Positions 35,601 to 46,375 of a stretch of 64,000 bases of DNA are shown here, piece by piece (the first letter of the stretch is position 1; every line of letters starts with the position of its first letter). Location of the stretch: positions 5,112,501-5,176,500 of the forward strand of contig CAKKNE010000002.1 in NCBI GenBank assembly GCA_918797485.1. The letters run 5' to 3'. The DNA is from Pelagomonas calceolata. Taxonomy: Eukaryota > Sar > Pelagophyceae > Pelagomonadales > Pelagomonadaceae. The translations under genes and the position numbers were made by a program. The notes under the pieces are model-generated. The model had not been told where the DNA came from. It saw only the letters and a list, made by a program, of their open reading frames with translations, and did no database searches.

Positions 35601-38600
35601 ACTTCGACCTTTCTCCAGAGCCACATCGGACGTCCTAAAAACCGAAGAAGGCGCTCCCAGTGCATTCAAATCATCCTCGTCCAGATTCAGCGACGCGCAT
35701 CGCTCGACGCCCTGATCGGCGAAGAAGTCGCTCTGCAGGGCTCTTCTAGCGACCACAGCGACATCCTCATTAAAAGCGGCAGCACAAGCCGCCGCGCAGG
35801 CGTCCGAGAACGGTCTACACCCAAAAATTCGCAATTCGCACCGTTTTTGATCTGGGGTCCATAAACGAGCATAACACGAGCTACCATCAGAAGCGTCGGC
35901 CGGCGTCGCCGGTACGATCTTCTCTCTCCTTGGTAGGACGTAGACGCGAGGCCTATTCACGACGGGAGCTGCGGCCTTACCCATCAGTGACGGCGTCTCC
36001 TCTAAATATTTAGCTAGTCGTTCGATGACGTCTTGCGGTGACCGGAACCAGCTCCTTTGTGAGTATAGGGGCACCTGTATGGTCGACAGCAACTCGCAAC
36101 TAAATGGAGACACATCTACATCAGCGTGGCCGCCGCCACCCGCTGGTACTAACAACTCGTGGGCATGCCTCGTCGACGCCAGCGCCGACAACAGTCGTAA
36201 TTGGGAAGCCACTCGAGACGCTCGTGACAAGGCGCATCGCAGCGTCCGAGCTACCGCTTCATCTTCCCCATCCTCCTCCACGATGCCTCGCTTCTCTCTT
36301 GCTAATGCTATTGTCGTCGATAGGCCAGCGGCAACAGCGTCGCCGGAGGGCGGCGCCTTGTCCTTCGGTGACGACGCGCTCATCTGTCTACCTCTGTCTC
36401 TGCGAGAAGGTGGTGGCGCCCTACGACCATATCTGCCACCAGTAGGTACGGGACCGCCATATCTCCGTTTGGGCAACGCAACGACGTCAGCTTGTCTAGC
36501 ATGATAGTGGATCTGGCAAGTTGAGACTCTAACAGAAGCTAGGTAAGTAGATGGTGCATTTGACAAGTCCTTCGCGTCGACGACGACGTAAGCGCCGGCG
36601 ACCGCTCGAAAGGCGACCCTTGTGAGCCGTCGTTCAACAGCTAAGGCCGCGTTCTCGGAAGGGTCCCCATCAGCTAAGGCTTCGTCGGGCTTCGCCCAAC
36701 TACTTCTTTCGGTCAATGCCCTCCTGAGAAAGCCCTCCAAACCAGCGGGCATGGCTCCATCACCGACGCCCGCATCGTCGCCCGCGAAGGCCACGACGTC
36801 GATGCGACAGGATAGTCTCCTAGCATCCAATCCAGGTCTAAATCTAGTAGCTTTGGCCTCCTCGGCGCATTTCAATGCCACAGCGTTTAACGCTGCCGCT
36901 AAGCCGCCGCCGCCGTCGGGGATGGGGGTTGGATTAGCTAATCGAGCGTGCAGAGCCGCGGCGGCCAAACAGGCGTCTACCGCCCTAGCTAGGTCCTCGC
37001 ACTTGGCTATCGCGGCCGAAGATAACGTCTCGTCTCCGACCAAGCCCACATCAACCTCAAGAGGCCGTCCCGACTCCTGCCGCGCCCGCGCGAAGAATCC
37101 TGATTGGACCTCAGGTAACCGAGCCGGGGAATTGCTTCGTCGTTCATCTTCATCTTCCTTTGACGCAATAGGTGCAGAATACGCGAAAACGTCTTCCCGC
37201 AGCGTCTGGAAGCCGCAGGCCTCCCAGGCCTCGCTGACGGCCTCGTCCGTGTCCTCCCAGTCCTCTTCTTGCAATGCTCGGGCGGCTAGAGCGGCTACCG
37301 CCGCATCTGCACTTACAGCTTTGGTCCACCGTACGGAATCGAGCGCGGCAGACACTTCTGAGGACGAAGCTTTCGATTGACCTAGTAATTGTAGGGCACC
37401 TCGTGCATATGCGGCAGCATGGGCGCGCTTCACGGCACCGGCGACCCTCTTAGTGGTTGAGCCGACCTCGTCTTCATTGCGCACCCCATAACCCCGCGCC
37501 ACGTCCCTCGCGGACACTTCGTGCAGGTGCACGCCTTGGGAAGAACCATCACCTTCACAGACCTCCGCAACTAAAGCACAGGCCTCTCCTAGAGATTTGT
37601 TGGTTGTTAAACCAGTGACCCAAGTCGAGTCGTCGACCCTTGTGGCCACTTGATCTAAAGAAGCGGATATCGCAGCATGAACACCTTTCGCCGCTACGGA
37701 TCGTTCCGCGTCGTCGTCCCCGAACGTCGCCAGGTCCAACGCTAAGGTACGGGTAGCATACGTAGCCAATGCTACGGCAGAGGCGCCATCAACTGCCGAA
37801 GCCCCTCTACCCCCAGCACCTAACGCTCTCAGAGCTCGTAAGGCGTTGTGGGCCCGCCCATCTTTCCGTCGCAGCTGACTACGTATTTGCGTAACCACGG
37901 CCATATCTACCGACAAGCCTCGTCCCGGCTCGACCCACAACTCACTCACCAATTCATTCCCGTCGAACTCCACGACACTCTGCACGAGCGGGACTGACGA
38001 AGAGTCGTCTTCGATGCGCGCTTCGTCCTCCTGGGGCCTCAGTTCATTACTATCGGCGACGAGCAGACACGCGACCACATTCCCCTTCGTGCGGCGTTCG
38101 TCAGCTAAGGAGAAGCCCAGAGCTTCCCTCGATGCCCTAAAGGCAGCTAAAGCCGCGTTTCCGTCGACAACGGTCGCGTCGTACTTGTCCCGATAACCCG
38201 CTAAACTTGTTCGTAGCCATCTCTGAGCTACGGCGTGGGGCGTGCCGTACACATCGTCGTCGCCTTCTTTGGCCACTTGACGTATTAAAAACGGGGCCGC
38301 CTGCGCTAGCGAGTGGGGCTCGCCGCCCGGCGCCGCCGCGGCCGACAGGCGAGCTCGTAAGTCCCGCGCCGCGTTCTCATTGCGGGAACCAACCGTAGCC
38401 AGAGCGACTTCCAGCACGCGCGACGCGCGCCATCGCGCGCGCGCCACAGTCAATTCTTCCTCTGAAGATTTACGGGCGTAGGCACCGGACACGCCCTGCA
38501 CGGGCCGGCCCCATCGCGACAGGGCGTCTGCGACTCGCCGCGCCGCGCCGGCCTCCGGGCCGGACGTGGCGACGTGGAAGCGCTCGACGTCGGCCAGAGC

Positions 38601-40415
38601 AGCTAAATCTCTAGCGGGTAATGCCGCAACCAATCGCTCTAGCGCATCGGCCGTCGGCTTCTTCCGTCGCGACCGCCGTCCTCGTTGAGATGAGTCCTCC
38701 TGGATGTCCCCGAGCTCATCATCTCTCAGATGATCCAACACAGATTCGACGAGCGTCGAGTGCTTCTTCTCCTCCTCTTGCCGTTCCGTGGTCGACGACG
38801 AGGTCTGGGATAATGAGGACAGGGCGCCGTCCCTCCTCAAAAGCCATGCTGCTAGATCCCTAAGTCTCCGAGCGCGCGCCTGGGACGCCTCGTCGCGCGC
38901 CTGTTGCGGCGAGGGGCTTCGAGAGGTTGAGGGAGTTCGCGACGCGTCGTCGGACCGCTCGATCGGTCTTGACCGTCTTTGTATACTTCTTGCTTCTTGA
39001 GGCGGTCCTAATGCAGCAACACCGAGATTCTCGAGGGGTGGTAGCGTTCTTAAAGCTTCCACGACGGACAGGGGCCCGATGACCTCGATGCGCGCGGACA
39101 CGGCCCCGGATTTTGTGGACAACGCCGCAGCTGCTAAGTCGGAGGGCGTCGCCGTCCGACCAGACGTTCTTCGTCGCGCCTCATTCACCAACTCGTGCTG
39201 CGGCGGCGGTCTCAGTTCCACGACATATCGTAGAGTCGTCGCGTCGTCGACCAAACGAGGCAGCTCCCACGTAATCGAGAGCGGCTCGCGCGGTCGTCGC
39301 TTCTGGGACGCGGTCTGGATCTTGAACGACGTGAGATCTAGAGGCCCCGACGCGCGTAATCGAGCCACATCCGATAAAGACGCGCGCGGCAGCGGATAGG
39401 CAGCTAATTGCTCGACGTTCTGATCAGTCGATGACGTATGCGGCCGCAGCGAGAGGGGACTTCGTCTCCACACTAGAGATGAACCGACGTCCTCGTCCCT
39501 TCTCCGGACGACGCGCTTACTGGCGACACTACCTTTGACCAGTTTGTTGCGAGAAGGGTGGTAGGACATGAACCCGCCACCAGTGCGTTCACACGCGACG
39601 GTCGCGCCGGCCCAGTCCGCCACCAAACCCCACGTCGCGTCGGACTCGTCATCAAAGGCCGCACCCGCATAATCCAAGACGTGTAACGCGACACCTTCCC
39701 TTCTGGCATGTGCTCCCGCGCCGCCCTCGGCCCGCCCACCCAGCAAGCCGCAATCCCTAGGTGCGGCCACACCGTCGCCGTCCGTCGCTACTACGATCGT
39801 TCGGGCGCCTCCTGACTCACAAAACCGTAGAGCGAACAACCCGGCTCGCGCGCAGCGCTCGACCGAGGGTGCACCACCACATTCCTCCGTCTTGTGCGTC
39901 GCGAGGCGCTTCTCCGACGCATGTATAGCTGCAGCGATTCTCTCGGAAGCTTCTTGGAGTGATTGATTTGTCTCTACCATAACTCGCGCACAAGGTCTCC
40001 ACACGACGTCATCTGCTGCCACAACTAATAACTGGGCGTCCACCACGATCTTCTCCAGGGGCGAGCAGGCTCGTTGGGACGTGATGGCTTCGAGCAGACA
40101 GGAGATCGCTTTTGGTGCTAACGCGAGCGGCACCCTCCCATTTCTAGCGGTCCGCGCATGCTGGCTTGCGTCTAACACAATGACCAGAGAATGGCGTCGC
40201 GGCGCGAATCTTATAGTTGTGGAAGGCGACACGAGGGCCCGGTGCTCGCCGCCTCGTCGGCCAAGGACCTGGCGCGGCGTCGGCAGCCGCGCGTCGTCCG
40301 ACGGCGCGACGGTGCGCCAGAGGTGCTGGAGGTGCCAGGCGGCAGCCGCGCGCGGGCCCCAGGCCCGGTCCGGCGCCTCGACGTGGACTTCTACCGCGGG
40401 TGGCGGCGGGGCCAT
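32660..40415 (-). CDS. SZT2: SZT2-like KICSTOR component, two exons
   Basis: The first exon (33497-40415) and second exon (32660-33414) join through an 82-bp GT-AG intron (33415-33496, donor GTGCGT, acceptor TTTCGCAG) to give 2557 residues in frame. SZT2 anchors the KICSTOR complex, which places GATOR1 on lysosomes to restrain TORC1 when amino acids are low. The N-terminus matches SZT2 in order: STTIRFAPRRHSLVIVLDAS (vWA-like strand), LALAPKAISCLLEAI, IVVDAQLLVVAADDV, ASERIAAAIHASEKRLA. Later regions are long and divergent, with acidic and Arg-rich inserts (RQRRRNRRRRRS) between conserved strands. The protein is shorter than human SZT2 (about 3400). The call rests on the N-terminal pattern, so a related giant protein cannot be excluded. 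Confidence 0.6.
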
Positions 40416-40570
40416 GCTCCGAGAGCAATTCTGTGTTTGCTCTGCACCGCGTGCGCGGTTAAGCGAGTGCGCCCAGCGCTATGTCCAGCAAGAATATAGG
40501 TTGCACGACACCTCAGCAGGCCTGCCAGCTCTCCAGCGCTGGCGCTCCCGCGTGCACGAGCAAGCTGCCA

Positions 40571-40593
40571 GCTAGCGTTTCTAACACACTAGC
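40571..40593. promoter_or_regulatory. Recurrent near-palindromic motif, copy 11 (reverse orientation)
   Basis: GCTAGCGTTTCTAACACACT then AGC, between the SZT2-like gene (155 bp) and MYND paralogue 2 (62 bp). Both MYND paralogues thus have a full copy about 60-75 bp before the ATG, in opposite orientations. Confidence 0.7.
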
Positions 40594-40655
40594 AATTGGG
40601 ACAAAGCACCACTGCAGCTACCACGCGACCGCACAAACGCCTCACGCAAGCCAAA

Positions 40656-41783
40656 ATGATCCTCACAAACTGCGCCGCCTGCGCTGCCCCGCTGGGCTTA
40701 TCCTTGGGGAAGAAATGCGGCCGCTGCAGCACGCGCTACTGTGGGCCTGAATGCCAGGTGCAGCACTGGAAAGAAGGCGGGCACGACCAGCTCTGCAAAC
40801 CAATAAAAAAGGCAGGCGGCGCTGAGCAGTACAACGCAAATAAGAAATACACGGAGGCCGTCGCGGTCGCGGCCGAGAAATGCGCCGAGGACGTGAAGGG
40901 GCAGACGTGCTACATCTGCACGCAGGCCCTCCATTGGAAAACGAAGGAGGGCCTCGTGCGCGGGTGTTCGTGCCGCGGGACGGCGGGCTTCGTGCATGTG
41001 TCGTGCCTGGCGGAGCAGGCCAAGATCTTGCTAGCGGAGGGCGAGGAGAACAATTTGGGTTTCAAGGCGATGAATGAGAGGTGGGGGCGGTGGGAGAAGT
41101 GTAGCCTGTGCGAGCAACTGCACCACGGCGTTGTGCGGGGTGCGCTCGGTTGGGCCTGCTGGAAGACGTACCTGGGGCGGCCGGAGCGGGATCCGATTCG
41201 GATAAACGCGATGACGCAGCTTGGGAACGGTTTAACTGCTCTGGATCATCACGATGACGCGTTGTCCGTGAGAGAAGTCGAGTTGGCTACGATGAGGCGC
41301 CTTGGCACGCCAGAAGAAGTTACGATAATGACAAAAGCGAACATAGCCCATTCTTACGAATGTCTAGGACGATACGAGGAGACTCTCGCCCTTCGCCGCG
41401 AGGTGTACGCCCAAGCGGTGGCATTTAAACATCCGACCGACCAAATCATTATCTACGCCAACAACCTTGCAGTCTCGCTAAAAAGAGCTGAGCGTTACGA
41501 GGAAGCAAAGTGTTTTTTACGCGAGAGGATCGCGGAGGGATTTGACCGGACGCTCGGCGCAAATCATATCAGCGTAATAAAGCTCCGCTGGAATTACGCG
41601 GGTGCCTTTTGCGACGACGACAAAGCCTCCCGCGACGACGTTGTCAAGGCGGTGGCAACCTTCGAGGAGCTCTTCTCGACGACGCAGCGGCTCTTAGGGA
41701 AATTTCATCCGACTACGAAGAGTGCCAAGGCGTACTTAGAGAGCGGGCGATCGAAGCTCGCGCGTTTCGACGCCCAGTCATAG
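40656..41783 (+). CDS. MYND zinc finger, RING-CH-like and TPR protein, paralogue 2
   Basis: 375 residues from MILTNCAACAAPLGLSLG. MYND ligands (CAAC, CGRCSTRYCGPECQ, HWKEGGHDQLC) and the RING-CH-like set (CYICTQALHW, RGCSCRG, HVSCLAEQ, KCSLCEQLHHG) match the copy at 21282 almost residue for residue, including WACWKTYLGRPE after them. The TPR part (SYECLGRYEETLALRREVYA, NNLAVSLKRAERYEEAKCFL) has diverged and is shorter. Concerted conservation of the first 180 residues with drift in the repeats suggests a shared partner or reaction and different cargo. Confidence 0.88.
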   Translation: MILTNCAACAAPLGLSLGKKCGRCSTRYCGPECQVQHWKEGGHDQLCKPIKKAGGAEQYNANKKYTEAVAVAAEKCAEDVKGQTCYICTQALHWKTKEGLVRGCSCRGTAGFVHVSCLAEQAKILLAEGEENNLGFKAMNERWGRWEKCSLCEQLHHGVVRGALGWACWKTYLGRPERDPIRINAMTQLGNGLTALDHHDDALSVREVELATMRRLGTPEEVTIMTKANIAHSYECLGRYEETLALRREVYAQAVAFKHPTDQIIIYANNLAVSLKRAERYEEAKCFLRERIAEGFDRTLGANHISVIKLRWNYAGAFCDDDKASRDDVVKAVATFEELFSTTQRLLGKFHPTTKSAKAYLESGRSKLARFDAQS

Positions 41784-41903
41784 TTTCTCGAGCCTAACAT
41801 AACTCCTCGTATGTATCATCAGAGTAACCTTTACGCCCGCGCACCTATGGCCGCGGCGATTGGGGAGTGGTCGGGGGAAGTGGTGAAGGTCCAGATGAGG
41901 GCC

Positions 41904-42744
41904 TCAGGCGACCGCGCAGCCGCGGCCCTCGGGCGAAGAGCCCTGGAGCGGCACCTCGACGGGCGCGTCCGCGTCGTCGACTCGCGCGGGCGGATCGTCC
42001 TGCCCCGGGAGCGTCAGCCGCGTCGTCGACGCGTCGGGCCCCTTACCGAGGCGCGGCCGGCCCAGCTCGTCGAGGTCCTCGTCCTCATTATTCGTGAGGG
42101 CCTTCTCCTCCTCGTCAGCGTCCTTGGAGAAGTACTTGCGTAAAGCCCGGCAGCGGTTCCGGACCACGTGCACCAGCCACGGACCAATTAGCGCGGCGAC
42201 GGGCGCGCAGACGACGACGATCAATATAATATCAATGTCGTTCTGCGAATAGTTCGCCAGCGACGAATCCTCGGACTGCGTCTTGATCTGCAGCAGTATG
42301 ACGCCGAGCATGACCAGGATCTGCGCCAAGCAACAAAGGTCCTTGATGATGTTGTCCCTCCTTTCCCGGAACGGGTGCGCGCTCGCGAAGAAGAAGAGCC
42401 AAAATCCGGACACCGCCAGGCCCAGCGCCGCCTGCTTCATGACGTCCTTGACGAAGACCAAGACGCCGGCGATGGTGCACTTCTCGAGGCACACTATCAC
42501 TTCGGTGTACCACCAGTTCGGCTTGTAGACCAGGTGCCTGTGTGGACATCAACCGGTGAGTTAGGTTTCGGGGACAACATCACGTCGATGGCGTGGGGCG
42601 CCCGAAATTTGATTTCCACGCAGCTAAGTGCAGTATAGAGAGCTGATCCAAAGCCCGTTCGTCCTGATTCTTCCTAGCCGAATATACTAAATAGAACATC
42701 GACGCCGGGATGCCGATGACGTAAAACGCCGTGAACGTACAGGA
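41904..42744 (-). CDS. C-terminal module of an ephrin-receptor-like multi-pass membrane protein, 5' end missing
   Basis: Exons 42632-42744 and 41904-42537 join across an introner. The text is FYVIGIPASMFYLVYSARK, then ILHLVYKPNWWYTEVIVCLE, KCTIAGVLVFVKDVMKQAAL, further spans, and an acidic tail (DADEEEKALTNNEDED). The G-I-P then W-W-x-x-E-V-x-x-x-x-E-K pattern is typical of the C-terminal five-span region of large stramenopile proteins with ephrin-receptor-like Cys-rich ectodomains. Here nothing upstream fits in the 200 bp before the kinase gene, and an in-frame TAG lies at 42745-42747. The first in-frame ATG is 42699 (233 residues). It is either an orphaned module or the 3' end of a gene broken by rearrangement. 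Confidence 0.6.
42538..42631 (-). mobile_element. Introner element acting as intron (ephrin-like gene)
   Basis: TIRs GTGGAAATCAAA and TTGATGTCCACAC bound the element on the gene strand. The flanks are GCACTTAG and GCACCTGG, a diverged 8-bp target duplication. Taking the GC at the start of the upstream duplicate as donor and the terminal CAG as acceptor gives a 94-base intron and a seamless ILHLVYK. Using GTGG inside the TIR instead leaves four extra codons (HLAA); both are in frame. Confidence 0.85.
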
Positions 42745-42944
42745 CTAGACTAGACTTACTAGCCGTGTTTTCGGGTCCAACGCGGAAGGCCTTCCAGGTC
42801 ACAGCCCACCGCTGAGACTTCGTGGCACAGCCCTGAGGCAGATCCCCACTCCCTCCGATTCAGGCGGACGACCCCCGCTCGTGCCCCGCCCGCGAAAAAC
42901 GATAAATATATAAACACATAGCTATAAACAAAAGAGAGCGGTCC

Positions 42945-43413
42945 TCAAAGGACCTCGATCCCCAATCCCGGCGCCGCGGTCCTATCAACGGCAGCGCCCT
43001 CGACGAATGGAGCGACCTCCTCCGTCGTACATTCGTCGACCATGAACGCGTGCCGCAGCACTTCATTAGATGCCAGCCGATCATCAGCAACAGTAAGCAG
43101 CCGCGCCACGAGGTCCCGGCAATTTCGGGACGAAGACCGCCAGAGACTGTCCGTTCGCAGCGCCCGCAAATCGCACTGGACAACTTTCCGCGCGATGCGC
43201 GCGTCGTCGGCATCGTCAAACGGATGATTGCCACTGACCAGCAAGAATAATACCACTCCGATAGCCCAGGTGTCGACCTTGTAGTCATATGCAGATTGGA
43301 GAACAATTTCGGGCGCGACGTACTGCGGCGTACCGACCGACGCCGTCAGGCGTTGGCCCGGCCGTACTAATGCAGACAATCCAAAGTCGCACAGCACCAC
43401 ATCCTCCCCGATC

Positions 43414-43448
<35 letters not shown>

Positions 43449-45284
43449 ACCCAGCTCGTGCAAATAAGCGACAGCGCTACATAACGGCCGCAGGATCTTT
43501 CGAGCGTTGTGCTCGCCCCAGCAGTCCGCGTCTCCGGTAGCCATGATGGCCTTCAAATCACCCCTTGCCACGAGGGGCATCACGAGATGCACCGCATTAA
43601 TATCCTCATAGAGCTCTTCGAGGCGCATGACGTGCGGGTGCCTCGCGAGCCGCATCACCGCGACTTCCACCCTCAGCGCGTCTCTCACAGCTCGCGGCGC
43701 GCCAGCCGTGCGCACGCGCTTGATCGCGAGCATGTCCCCCGTCGAACGTTTCTTGGCAGAAAATACATCGGAAAACTGGCCAGTGCCCAGTTTCGATTGC
43801 AGCTCGTACGCGTCGGCGACGGGCGTCTGGGCCGAGGCCTTCCGCAGCGCTCGCACCCAGGCGTCCCGCTCCGATCTAGAAGAAGCGTAGAGAATGCGCT
43901 CCTTGGCGCCGTGCTTCGAGCTGTCCAATTCATCATTGACCGGCGAGGGCGGCCACGACGTGCCCGGCTGGACGTGCTTCGTGAGTCTCCTGAGATTTGT
44001 CGCGGAGTTGGCCGCTCGTCGTAGGATCGAGGGAGAGCCGGGCCGTCGTCTCTGACTGTTGGCGGCCGAGCCCCAGGACGAGGGCGAACCATCAGTAGAA
44101 TCAGAGTTCAACAGTGGACTATGAGCGCCGTACTGCGAGTCGTCCAGTTCATCAAATAAGGAAGCGTGCTCGCCCGGTAAGCTTAGTACAAAACCGTGGT
44201 AGACCTCGTTCTGTTGCCCTCTTAAAGGTGAGGTCGCCGGCCGCGGTCTGTCGAGAGGCTGGACGCGACACCCCGGCAAGAACAAGACACCTTTCAATCT
44301 CTCAAGGCGGTTGTCGGCGTACTGGTAGAGATTCTTGTCGGCGAGCACATAATGCCGTCGTCTACGCGCCCCGAACCACGTCCCGAACTTGTAGAGCCAG
44401 CCCTCGCAGTCGTACGTGTCCGAGACTCTTCTCGCTAATAGTTTCGAGGCGATCCTAGGGACGTCTGACGACTCTCGCCTAGGCGAGGCCATCCTCGGTG
44501 GACTTTCTTGGGGAGTCGAGCCTTCCTTGAGTTCTAGCGCGAGGAGGGAAGGCGTCGGTCGCTGAGGTGGAGGCGGCGGTTGTTCACCCAAGCCTAGCGA
44601 AGCCAGGGCCGCCAACGACGAGGAAGACGTCTCCCTAGTAGGACTTCGCACCGTAGTGTCCGTCCAGTAGGTCGGCTCATCAGCTTGTATGGGAGGGGGC
44701 CTTTTGACAGTCGTAACTTCGGGCGCTACCTTGTTGTTGTTCCTCGGTGTTAATACTCTAGGAGCCAATGCGGCAACGGGTGGCACGAGCGCTTTGAGCA
44801 CAAAATCGGCCACGGCCGGTTGTGATCGTAGCCACCGCCCGAACTGCGCCTCATCTAATGGTGCCTGTGCACCTTTCACGAGCTCTTCGTTCGTCAACCC
44901 GTCGCCTTGTGGGGGAAAATGATTGAGCATCGCTCTTAACTCGTTCTCGTCCACTACTTGATCCGCATTCAGGTCGAACATCGCGAACAACAACGCTCGC
45001 GCCTCGAAGGCGTCTCCCCTCAGACCGACTGCCAATATACCCACGAAATTCGAGAACTCCACGCCTTCGTGGTCGCCCTGCGCTACGGCGAATAGGCGTT
45101 CTCCGACCAAGCCCGGTAAATCAAAAGCTCTCCTAAAGGTGCCCGCATCTATGCTGTCCTTCTTCGAGTGGCGTCCGGCGAGATCTCGGAAGGACTCGGT
45201 GAGGTATTGTAATTCTCTCTCATCAAAGCGGCCGGGGTGCGGCGTGTCCGGCACTGGGGCTTCTCGGGAGGCCGTGGAGCCCAT
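42945..45284 (-). CDS. EF-hand, PH and protein-kinase protein, probably myristoylated
   Basis: I use the ATG at 45284 because [10 protein letters not shown] is an N-myristoylation consensus (Gly2, Ser6); an ATG four codons earlier would abolish it. Order: an EF-hand pair (canonical loop [13 protein letters not shown]), a Ser/Pro linker, a PH domain with a long insert ([20 protein letters not shown] to [13 protein letters not shown], about residues 290-480), then a CAMK-like Ser/Thr kinase (about 495-755). Kinase residues are complete: [34 protein letters not shown] and [16 protein letters not shown] Ca2+- and lipid-responsive membrane kinase is likely. EF-hand before PH before kinase on one chain is not an arrangement I recognise. 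Confidence 0.88.
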
Positions 45285-45544
45285 GGCTCCTACCACGTCG
45301 CGAGGAGCGCCGGGCGTCGGCGCGGCTGCGAAGGGCGCACGCTGGCCGCTTGACGCCGCCTTGGCGCGCGGCAGCTTCGCGGCGCTGCCTGGAGCTCCTA
45401 TGCCTCGGGCGTCGCTGGGTTCTCGTCCGCTGAGTTGTCCAGCGCAGCTCGTACTCCTCCGTTTACAGTTGCACCCAAACTAGACCACCGGTGCACTGGC
45501 CGGCTTAACTTTGTCAAATTACGAGATTGAAGGTTAACTCATAG

Positions 45545-45559
45545 GCGTGACACACTAGA
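45545..45559. promoter_or_regulatory. Partial recurrent motif, copy 12
   Basis: GCGTGACACACTAGA keeps the ACACACTAG arm but not the other. It is 260 bp upstream of the kinase start and just past the end of the bL35 gene. The 329-bp gap 45285-45613 holds nothing else that I can identify. Confidence 0.4.
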
Positions 45560-45613
45560 AAAAAATTCAAACGGAGCCCCTCTCACTCTCGAAGAACAGC
45601 TACAAACAACGAC

Positions 45614-45880
45614 TTATCGCCCGATCATGCGTCGCACGGTGCGCAGGATCGCCGGCGTCGCGACGAGGCTCGTCTGCGCGCGCTTCCGCGTCTGCCGGTG
45701 CTGGCGCCGGAGGCCCGTGTTGTGGCCCATGCCCGCGGCCTTGCGTTTGATCGCGCCGCGCTGCGTCGCGCGGAACCGTTTCTTGGCGCCGCTATGCCGT
45801 TTATTTGAAAGGAAACGCGCGAGGAGGTCGCGCGCGCCGAGCGGTGCGCGAGTAGCGAGCAGTGCGCGCCAGGGCAGCAT
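45614..45880 (-). CDS. Mitochondrial ribosomal protein bL35
   Basis: 88 residues from MLPWRALLATRAPLGARDLL, an Arg-containing mitochondrial presequence. The bL35 core follows: SGAKKRFRATQRGAIKRKAA, GMGHNTGLRRQHRQTRKR. It is a large-subunit protein of the bacterial-type ribosome. The plastid has its own copy in most algae, so mitochondrial targeting is inferred from the leader. An upstream ATG at 46021 would add an unlikely 47-residue extension. Confidence 0.88.
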   Translation of the reverse strand: MLPWRALLATRAPLGARDLLARFLSNKRHSGAKKRFRATQRGAIKRKAAGMGHNTGLRRQHRQTRKRAQTSLVATPAILRTVRRMIGR

Positions 45881-46375
45881 GGTCGCGCGATGTGTAGACC
45901 TTCGCCGGTTCGACTGTCGCTCGCGCGGCGCGGCAAGGGCTGCAGCAGCAGCAGTGCAGCAAGGATAGTGCCGGCGGGCGGGCAAGTTGGGGCGTTTCAA
46001 CGTCGCACCGATGAAAATCAATCAAATTTGCCAGCCTTAGCCCAACAGCCGCACAAATACGCTCGCGCAAGCCAACCAAGCCCAGCTAGCTAGGCATGGC
46101 AACCCGCACGGATTGCTCCGGGCCCGGCGGGGAACGGCTAAACGACGATAGATGAATGTGGCGAGTCGCGTAGGCTAAGCCATATATGCCGCGCGCGCAA
46201 GCGCAGCGCCCACTAGGAGGCAGCACAACAGCCAACCTCGAGTCGCGCAGCGCGCACGCTGCGCGGCGAGTTCCTCAGAGGCTGCCTCGCGCGGTCCCAT
46301 CCACACAACACCCAACGAGCACCCGCGCGCCGCCGCGACGGCATCGCGCACGACACCGACGGTCGACCTCCACAG
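45881..46375. other. Divergent intergenic region bL35/Kv channel
   Basis: 495 bp without a full copy of the recurrent motif; only a GCTAGCTAGG fragment at about 46086. A CCATATATGCCG stretch at about 46180 is the sole TATA-like sequence. No repeat or RNA gene was found. Confidence 0.45.

Noticed and set aside
36025-37380. Plus-strand frames (for example 252 residues at 36622) inside the SZT2-like gene
   Set aside because: Ser/Ala-rich antisense shadows within a long conserved minus-strand frame.
46080-46100. GCTAGCTAGG fragment as a further copy of the recurrent motif
   Set aside because: It has neither the TTACA core nor the correct arm spacing.
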